Source of the DNA: Alphaproteobacteria bacterium
Lineage (GTDB): Bacteria > Pseudomonadota > Alphaproteobacteria > Sphingomonadales > Sphingomonadaceae
Direction: 5' to 3'
Assembly (NCBI GenBank): GCA_028293055.1
Contig: JAQGLD010000011.1
Coordinates: 1 to 9,731 of the forward strand
Length of the DNA stretch: 9,731 bases
Shown: one piece after another, positions 1 through 4,397 of the stretch
Layout: every line of letters begins with the position of its first letter
Position numbering within the stretch: position 1 is the first letter of the stretch
Position numbers and translations under genes: made by a program
The notes under the pieces: model-generated
What the model was told of the DNA's origin: nothing
Seen by the model: only the letters and a program-made list of their open reading frames with translations
The model's database searches: none

Positions 1-987
1 TCGGCCGAGTTGCGAGCGCAAGGCGTAGATGTCTTCGATCCACAGATAGCCGCCGAAGCCCGGCGGGACCTGGTCAAGCTGGTCGGGCCGCGAGATGCCG
101 ACCGCGCCCTTGAGGTCGGTGGTGTCGCCGAACAGGATGATCCGGGTTCCAGCCTGGTCCATGCGCGCGATGAACCGGTTGGGCCAGCCCCAGGCAAGCC
201 GGCGCAGGTTGAGCGGGACTCCGATCGTGCCGCCCCGGCAGGAGTCGGGCATATGTCCCGACCAGCCCCATTCCAGATAGGCGTAGGAACAGTCGCCGCC
301 GGAGAAGAGCCAGGATTTCGGCGCATATAGCCGCATTCGCTCGACCGGCCGACGGCCCGAGCCGTAGAAAGAATATTTGGCGTCGATCGCCACACCGGCG
401 CGCCTGAATGCGGCGGCGACAGCATCAGCTTCCGCCGGATCCTTGCTCTTGAAGTTGATCAGCAGCCGCTGGTCCGGAAAGGCGTGGAGCACTTCCTCGA
501 GCGTCGGCATCAGGCCGATTCCGCGGCCGCGAAACGGAAAGGTGCGACCGCCGTCTGCGGTATAGCCATAACCGATGTCGAGCGCCTTGAGCTCGGCGAG
601 GCTGTGGGCGCGGACTTCGCCTTGGCCGTTGGTACGGCAGTCGAGCGTCCAGTCGTGGAAGACGACCAGCTGGCCGTCGGAGGTCGGGGCAACATCCAGC
701 TCGACGATATCCGCGCCGAGCCGGACAGCTTCGCGGATCGAGGCAATCGTGTTCTCGAGGAAAGGGTGGACCGGCCTCGCGATTCGGGTGGCGGTGCACC
801 CGTTGATGTCCAGGCCGCGATGGTCGAACTGCTGATAGACTCCGCGATGGGCGATGAGGATCGGCCGGCCGTGCGGCGCCGGCGCCAACCAGGACGCATC
901 GACCAGATAAAGCAGTGCCACAATCGCGCCTATGGCGAGTGCGGGATAAAGGGCCCGGTTCCAACCTGCGCTTCTGTCATTGGTCAT
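1..987 (-). CDS. Glycerophosphodiester phosphodiesterase family protein, membrane-anchored (C-terminus cut by window)
   Basis: The GDPD family hydrolyses glycerophosphodiesters to glycerol 3-phosphate and an alcohol on a TIM-barrel fold. The frame is open from the ATG at 987 to base 1 with no stop, giving 329 residues and a clipped C-terminus. One hydrophobic helix (about residues 14-34) suggests a signal anchor with the enzyme in the periplasm. Motifs in order are LIAHRG (His47, Arg48), ENT (Glu78), ADIVELD (Glu96, Asp98) and VVFHD (His111), which matches the family's catalytic and metal-binding signature. Two features are odd. About 28 residues are inserted between HRG and ENT. The usual IEIK strand, whose Glu binds metal in characterised GDPDs, reads INFK here (Asn178), so metal binding or specificity may differ. 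The start is chosen for a GGGGAGA ribosome site 6 nt upstream. It is divergent from the HigB-like gene. Family assignment is firm; substrate is unknown. Confidence 0.9.
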   Translation of the reverse strand, partial: MTNDRSAGWNRALYPALAIGAIVALLYLVDASWLAPAPHGRPILIAHRGVYQQFDHRGLDINGCTATRIARPVHPFLENTIASIREAVRLGADIVELDVAPTSDGQLVVFHDWTLDCRTNGQGEVRAHSLAELKALDIGYGYTADGGRTFPFRGRGIGLMPTLEEVLHAFPDQRLLINFKSKDPAEADAVAAAFRRAGVAIDAKYSFYGSGRRPVERMRLYAPKSWLFSGGDCSYAYLEWGWSGHMPDSCRGGTIGVPLNLRRLAWGWPNRFIARMDQAGTRIILFGDTTDLKGAVGISRPDQLDQVPPGFGGYLWIEDIYALRSQLGR

Positions 988-1012
988 GGTGAGTCTCCCC
1001 GATATTCGGCGG

Positions 1013-1041
1013 AGAATGTTCCCAAATTTGGGAGCAATCAA
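1013..1041 (-). promoter_or_regulatory. Putative sigma-70 promoter of the GDPD gene
   Basis: On the minus strand TTGATT (1041-1036) and CATTCT (1018-1013) are separated by 17 bp. A start near 1006 would give a leader of about 20 nt containing the ribosome site. The -10 match is modest. The 17-bp spacer is almost entirely the palindrome centred at 1026/1027, so a protein bound there should block this promoter. Confidence 0.4.
1018..1035. promoter_or_regulatory. Operator-like inverted repeat, site 1
   Basis: Bases 1020-1033 form a perfect 14-bp palindrome, TCCCAAATTTGGGA. It begins with GTTCCCA, the same seven bases that begin site 2 at 1047, and the right halves are alike (TTGGGA here, ATGGGT there). 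Dyads of this kind upstream of higBA operons are usually bound by the HigA HTH domain. It lies in the spacer of the putative minus-strand promoter. Confidence 0.6.
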
Positions 1042-1044
1042 GAC

Positions 1045-1074
1045 TTGTTCCCATCCATGGGTACATGCTATGCT
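1045..1074 (+). promoter_or_regulatory. Putative promoter of the HigB-like / HigA-GT51 unit
   Basis: TTGTTC (1045-1050) and TATGCT (1069-1074) are separated by 18 bp, with a TGC extended -10 at 1066-1068. Transcription would start around 1080-1082, at the ATG at 1081. No Shine-Dalgarno sequence precedes that ATG, so the message may be leaderless. Inverted repeat site 2 fills the spacer, which fits autorepression. Confidence 0.45.
1047..1064. promoter_or_regulatory. Operator-like inverted repeat, site 2
   Basis: GTTCCCAT and ATGGGTAC flank a 2-bp centre and pair at 7 of 8 positions. The site repeats the left half of site 1 exactly (GTTCCCA) and starts 29 bp downstream of it, a little under three helical turns. 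It sits between the -35 and -10 of the plus-strand promoter and is probably an autoregulatory operator. Confidence 0.6.
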
Positions 1075-1080
1075 CCGCTC

Positions 1081-1338
1081 ATGTATGTGGTTGGGGCCAA
1101 TTTGCTCAGCGAACATTGCCGACGGCACGCCCATTCCCAAGGCGAGCTGCGCGCGCTCCATGCCTTGCTCGCCGCAACCGACGCGGCCGCGCTCGAAGAG
1201 ACGTTGGCCAACATCGCCACTCTGGACGGAAATCGGGCCGAGATCGCGCTGCGCACCGCGCGGGTCGGGATCGAGCTCAACCGGGCCGCCGGAGTGGCGC
1301 GCTACACCTACATCCACGCCGTGGAGGACGCAGAATGA
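1081..1338 (+). CDS. HigB-like (RelE-fold) small protein, probably degenerate
   Basis: This is an 85-residue protein immediately upstream of, and overlapping by ATGA, a gene with a HigA head. That gene order (toxin first) is the one seen in higBA modules. The N-terminus MYVVGANLLSEHCRRH resembles the HigB start, where a short strand is followed by a helix with a charged His-containing end. The C-terminal strands, RVGIELNRAAG then YTYIHAVED, sit where HigB proteins have NKYRL and the final strand. The family's closing His-Ala-Glu-Tyr-Asp motif is missing and few of the usual basic and aromatic residues remain. RNase activity is therefore doubtful and the protein may be only a partner or co-repressor. 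An in-frame ATG at 1057 would add eight residues, but 1081 fits both the HigB N-terminus and the promoter. Assignment rests on weak similarity plus strong context. Confidence 0.6.
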   Translation: MYVVGANLLSEHCRRHAHSQGELRALHALLAATDAAALEETLANIATLDGNRAEIALRTARVGIELNRAAGVARYTYIHAVEDAE

Positions 1339-2387
1339 AGCCTGTCCGCACCCCCGAAGACCATATGAGATTGCTCGAAGAGATTGGCTCGCTGATCGAC
1401 GCCGCGCCGGGATCGCCCGAGGCGGATCGGCTCGAGGTGCTGGCGGTGCTGGCAGCGGAATATGAAAGGCGCTCGCTTCCCGAGGAGAGCGACCCGGTCG
1501 AGCTGCTCGGGCTGGTCATGCGCGGCCGCGGCCTTTCGCAGGCCGAATTGTCGGAGGTGCTCGGATCGCGGGCGCGCGCTTCGGAGATATTGTCCCGGCG
1601 CCGCAGCCTGTCGGCCGAAATGATCGAGCGGCTGTCGCGAGCCTGGTCGATTCCGCGCCGGTTGCTTGCCGCCTCGCCTTCGCCCGCGGTTCGGGCTCGC
1701 CGGATCGGCACCGCCTTGTCGATCCTGATCGGCGGAGTCTCGCTCGCGGCCACCGCGGCAGTCGCCCCGTTCGTCGTCTACGGGCGGGACCTGCCCGATA
1801 TCGCTCCGCTGGTCGCACAAGGCGCGCGAGCCGATGTCGCCGGGCTTCCGCCCCATGTCGTCCAGGCCTTCGTCGCGGCCGAGGATCGGCGATTTCTGTC
1901 GCACGGCGGCTACGATCCCGCCGCGATGGTGCGGGCCGGGAGCCATGACCTCGCTAATATCGGCGGTCATCCGCAGGGCGGCGCGACCCTCACCCAGCAA
2001 TTGCTCAAGAACAGCCTGCTCTCCGGCGAGCCGAAATCGCTGCGGCGCAAGATCCGGGAGATTTTGCTCGCCCGCCAGCTCGAAGGGCGGTTGAGCAAGG
2101 ACCAGATACTCCGTCTCTATCTGAGCCGGGTCTATTTCGGCGGCGGCGCGTACGGCCTCGAATCGGCTTCGCGGCTTTATTTCGGGCGGGCTCCCGCACA
2201 GCTCAGCGTCGGCCAGGCGGCCTATCTCGCCGCCCTGGTAGATGCGCCCACCCTTCGCCGCTTCGATCTTCCCGCCAATCGGGAGCGCGCCTTCGAAACC
2301 CGCAAGCTGGTGCTCGCGCGGATGGAAGATGCCGGCTTCCTGACACCGGCGAGCGCAAGCGCGGCGGCTCGGGAGCGGCTTTGGTAG
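1335..2387 (+). CDS. HigA-type XRE antitoxin domain fused through one TM helix to a GT51 peptidoglycan transglycosylase
   Basis: A 350-residue protein with three parts. Residues 1-112 match HigA antitoxins: an N-terminal helical section (RTPEDHMRLLEEIGSLIDAA), then an XRE helix-turn-helix at about 55-110 with SQAELSEVLGSRARASEIL. Residues 124-148 are a single hydrophobic helix preceded by RARR, so the head should be cytoplasmic and the rest periplasmic. Residues 165-345 are a GT51 domain, which polymerises lipid II into glycan strands. All five motifs are present: EDRRF-SHGGYD (Glu183 the likely catalytic base), GGATLTQQLLKN (216-226 region), LRRKIREILLARQLE (Glu242), KDQILRLYLSRVYFGGGAYG (usual Asn replaced by Ser264) and AAYLAALVDAP. 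There is no transpeptidase domain. The frame is continuous through the junction, and no start codon with a ribosome site precedes the TM segment. The start at 1335 gives the ATGA overlap with the HigB-like gene. Both domain calls are firm; the joint role is unknown. Confidence 0.92.
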   Translation: MKPVRTPEDHMRLLEEIGSLIDAAPGSPEADRLEVLAVLAAEYERRSLPEESDPVELLGLVMRGRGLSQAELSEVLGSRARASEILSRRRSLSAEMIERLSRAWSIPRRLLAASPSPAVRARRIGTALSILIGGVSLAATAAVAPFVVYGRDLPDIAPLVAQGARADVAGLPPHVVQAFVAAEDRRFLSHGGYDPAAMVRAGSHDLANIGGHPQGGATLTQQLLKNSLLSGEPKSLRRKIREILLARQLEGRLSKDQILRLYLSRVYFGGGAYGLESASRLYFGRAPAQLSVGQAAYLAALVDAPTLRRFDLPANRERAFETRKLVLARMEDAGFLTPASASAAARERLW

Positions 2388-2432
2388 CGACGATGCCGGC
2401 GGTGCGCGGTCCGGCCTGTTCTCGCATCGTCG
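2388..2432. repeat. Alternative hairpin overlapping the intergenic palindrome
   Basis: CGACGATGC (2388-2396), directly after the transglycosylase stop codon, is perfectly complementary to GCATCGTCG (2424-2432). The right arm is shared with the larger palindrome at 2424-2469, so the two hairpins are mutually exclusive. The seven bases ACGATGC occur as a direct repeat at 2390-2396 and 2463-2469. Confidence 0.5.
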
Positions 2433-2469
2433 TTCGCGGAAAACCGGTACCCATTTTTCCGCACGATGC
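2424..2469. terminator. Palindromic intergenic repeat, likely bidirectional terminator
   Basis: Outer arms GCATCGT (2424-2430) and ACGATGC (2463-2469) enclose inner arms GCGGAAAA (2436-2443) and TTTTCCGC (2455-2462), with an ACCGGT-containing loop. The core, GGAAAA then ACCGGTACCCA then TTTTTCC, resembles a repeat I recall being scattered between genes in many alphaproteobacteria; that is from memory, not a search. It lies between convergent genes (stops at 2387 and 2485), the expected place for a shared terminator. A/T runs on both sides give a U-run in either direction. Confidence 0.6.
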
Positions 2470-2484
2470 TTTATGCTTCCACGC

Positions 2485-3303
2485 TTAGCCGGGCATGACC
2501 TTGCGGACATGCTTGCGGACGTGGTCGCCGACATTGGGATCGCCGATCGCTCGGAACCAGGCCTCGATCAGGCTGAACAGCCCGAACAGGATCAGGCCGA
2601 GGCCGATCGCGATCAGCAAGAAGTGGGGCATCGCGTCCATTGCGTCGGCGCTTCCGCCGGCTTCGGAGGCCTTGAGGTCTCGAGCAGCGTTGAAGAACAG
2701 CCAGGCGACGGTCACGAACACCGCGCCCCGTGCGGCAAAGCCAAGCCGGCCGAGCCATTTGACCAGCACGCTATGCGCCGCCCAGTCGGTCACGCGCTTG
2801 AGGAATTTCAGCTTCCACGCCTTGACGAATTGCCAGATGCCGCCGCCGAGGAAGGCCGCTGCTGCAGCGTAGAGCAGCAGGCTTCCGCCCGGCAGATGCA
2901 GAGCGGTCGATGCGCCCTGTTCGGCCGCGCCGCCGCCGCCGCCGCCGCCAGTGTGGAGGAAGAGCAATTTCGCAGTCGCGAGCGCGAAGCTTAGATAGAC
3001 CAGGCCGCAGGCCGCGCCGCCGATCCGGACCAAGATGCCCTTTGGGTCATTGCCGTGATCGTCGCCGTCGAAGGCGGCATCGACCACCCGCCACACCCCA
3101 TAGGCAAGGAAGCCTAGACCCATCGGAATCAGCACCGGCGATCCGGCCTTGCGAAAGATGAAACCGAGCGCGCCGTGCGGATCCTCTGTCCGCCCAGTCA
3201 TCGCCAGGATTCCGATCAAGGCGTAGAGGATGCCGCGAGCCGCGAATCCGCAGCGCGCGGCGAGGACCAATTTGCCGTCAGCCGCCACGTGCCGAGCCGC
3301 CAT
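2485..3303 (-). CDS. DUF1206 domain-containing integral membrane protein
   Basis: A 272-residue protein with six hydrophobic segments at about 18-36, 56-75, 92-113, 139-160, 184-205 and 227-249, arranged as three two-helix repeats. The first helix of each repeat carries a variant of the family motif: RCGFAARGILYALIG (17-31), RIGGAACGLVYLSFA (93-107) and RLGFAARGAVFVTVA (186-200). This is the DUF1206 pattern; its biochemical function is unknown. A seven-glycine run (119-125) lies in the loop after helix 3. The start at 3303 has AAGGGA as ribosome site. The first 26 nt overlap the end of the DUF3606 gene in another frame, so the two are probably translationally coupled and share the stress-type promoter upstream. 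Inner-membrane location is predicted. Confidence 0.88.
   Translation of the reverse strand: MAARHVAADGKLVLAARCGFAARGILYALIGILAMTGRTEDPHGALGFIFRKAGSPVLIPMGLGFLAYGVWRVVDAAFDGDDHGNDPKGILVRIGGAACGLVYLSFALATAKLLFLHTGGGGGGGAAEQGASTALHLPGGSLLLYAAAAAFLGGGIWQFVKAWKLKFLKRVTDWAAHSVLVKWLGRLGFAARGAVFVTVAWLFFNAARDLKASEAGGSADAMDAMPHFLLIAIGLGLILFGLFSLIEAWFRAIGDPNVGDHVRKHVRKVMPG
2929..2949. repeat. (GCC)7 trinucleotide tract in the DUF1206 gene
   Basis: Seven GCC units on the plus strand encode seven consecutive glycines on the minus strand, in a loop between predicted helices 3 and 4. A change in copy number would alter loop length without shifting frame. Confidence 0.8.
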
Positions 3304-3490
3304 TGCGTCCCTTCAGCGCTCCGGCTGCGGCGTCGAGCTTGGCGCGGTCGTTGCCGATGCGCTCGATCAGCTCGCGCGCCTGTTGCGCGCTGAGGCCGTG
3401 CTTGTTCGCGAAATAATCGACTTCGTAAGCTTCGCCTCCTGCGACCTGGCGGCGATCCGCCGCGCCCGTCTTGTCTGTATCGTCGCCCAT
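3278..3490 (-). CDS. DUF3606 domain-containing small protein
   Basis: A 70-residue soluble protein. It fits DUF3606: an acidic, Lys/Thr-containing start (MGDDTDKTGAADRRQVAGGE), then AYEVDYFANKHGLSAQQARELIERIGN, where the YEV-Y segment and the helix-turn-helix-like core are typical, and a Gly/Arg-rich tail. The family has no established function; the genes are frequent in alphaproteobacteria and often sit with stress genes. The ribosome site is GGAGAG, 4 nt before the ATG. An EcfG-type promoter lies 23-48 nt upstream. The last 26 nt overlap the DUF1206 gene, which suggests co-expression. Confidence 0.85.
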   Translation of the reverse strand: MGDDTDKTGAADRRQVAGGEAYEVDYFANKHGLSAQQARELIERIGNDRAKLDAAAGALKGRNGGSARGG

Positions 3491-3512
3491 CGCTCTCTCC
3501 TTTGCCGCTCAG

Positions 3513-3538
3513 AACGCGGCCGATACGATTGGCGTTCC
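3513..3538 (-). promoter_or_regulatory. EcfG-type general stress response promoter for DUF3606-DUF1206
   Basis: On the minus strand GGAAC (3538-3534) and CGTT (3516-3513) are separated by exactly 17 bp, which matches the known alphaproteobacterial EcfG consensus GGAAC-N16/17-CGTT. Transcription would begin near 3506, leaving a leader of about 15 nt that contains the GGAGAG ribosome site of the ATG at 3490. Motif, spacing and distance all agree. Confidence 0.75.
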
Positions 3539-3568
3539 CGGCTTGATGCGGGCCCTTCGCCGACGGAT

Positions 3569-4384
3569 TTACGAGGACGTCAACCACGTCACCACTGTGA
3601 CCAACGGAGCCGCTACCGGCCTCCCTTCCGCGTCGAGCGCCGGGCGAAATCGCGCCCGCTTCATGAATAGAGCGCATGTGTCGCGATCGAACGACGAGTC
3701 GCTGCTCATCGTCGCGACACAGCCGGTCGGCGTTCCGGTGGCGTCGACGGAAAGCCGAATCACGACCCTTCCGGAAACGCCGCCGTTCAAAGCCTTGGAA
3801 GGATAGTCGTCGATACCGATCAGGCTAGCCAGGTCCTGCTTGGCGACGGGCGCCGACCTCAGCTTGAACCAGGCATCGGCGTCGATTCCCCAGCTGGTCA
3901 ACGCGTCACGCTGGCAGGCGCGGAGCGACGAGACGGCCTGGGCTGCCAGCGGCAAGGTGAAGCTGGCCAGCGGACGCCCGTGCTGCGTGACCGTCAGCGA
4001 GCGCGCAGCCGCAAGCTGCCCCAGGAAGAAGCGACCCGTCACTTGCAGGGTCAGCGCCGGATGCCGATCCAGGGGATTGGGGCTGTACGCGGCCTTCGCC
4101 GGCACGACTCCCCCGGGGTCGAGCGCAAGCGCGACGTCGGCGGCCTGGCCCTCGGAAGCCCATGCCCATTTCTTGTGCTGGAGGTTGACCGAAATCAGGT
4201 CGGTGCCCGGTACGCTGTCGATCCTGAGGATGATCGCGTTCGGATCCTCAGCCGCACGGATCAGCGAACAGACATTATCCCCCCAGTCCGCCTGCCAGCT
4301 TGGCGCCGCAACGGCAGGACGCGGGGCGGCGGGTGCGAGCCCACCCAGGAGAACCAGCAGCCTCGCCTTGTGCTTCATTCGCAT
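3569..4384 (-). CDS. Secreted protein with TonB-like C-terminal domain
   Basis: A 271-residue protein with an N-terminal signal peptide: positive MRMKHKAR, hydrophobic LLVLLGGL, and likely cleavage after AVA near residue 27. The middle (about 30-180) has no family I recognise. Residues 185-270 look like a TonB C-terminal domain, with the core GGVSGRVVIRLSVDATGTPT, a following Cys222, and RARFRPALDAEGRPV. Unlike true TonB there is no retained N-terminal anchor and no proline-rich spacer, so it is probably a periplasmic protein using the fold for binding rather than an energy transducer. Cys39/Cys157 and Cys222/Cys237 could form disulfides. AGGAG lies 5 nt before the ATG at 4384; the ATG at 4378 is an alternative. 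It begins 13 nt after the TPR gene, so the two are very likely one operon. Confidence 0.75.
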   Translation of the reverse strand: MRMKHKARLLVLLGGLAPAAPRPAVAAPSWQADWGDNVCSLIRAAEDPNAIILRIDSVPGTDLISVNLQHKKWAWASEGQAADVALALDPGGVVPAKAAYSPNPLDRHPALTLQVTGRFFLGQLAAARSLTVTQHGRPLASFTLPLAAQAVSSLRACQRDALTSWGIDADAWFKLRSAPVAKQDLASLIGIDDYPSKALNGGVSGRVVIRLSVDATGTPTGCVATMSSDSSFDRDTCALFMKRARFRPALDAEGRPVAAPLVTVVTWLTSS

Positions 4385-4397
4385 CCCTTCTCCTGTC

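Noticed and set aside
1009..1022. EcfG-type promoter for the GDPD gene, starting from GGAAC on the minus strand
   Set aside because: No CGTT follows at 16-17 bp; that position falls on the ribosome site.
484..1080. Long plus-strand extension of the HigB-like frame
   Set aside because: It is antisense to the GDPD gene and runs through the divergent promoter region. The HigB-like protein fits a start at 1081.
1081..2387. A working higBA toxin-antitoxin module in the ordinary sense
   Set aside because: The HigB-like protein lacks the C-terminal signature and the antitoxin is part of a membrane enzyme, so a plain addiction module is not supported.
1308..2534. Open frame of 408 codons on the minus strand
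   Set aside because: It is antisense to the HigA-GT51 fusion, whose domains are unambiguous, and its translation shows no motif.
2929..2949. GCC triplet tract as a phase-variation switch
   Set aside because: Triplet changes keep the frame and only vary a glycine loop; glycine codon bias in GC-rich DNA explains it.
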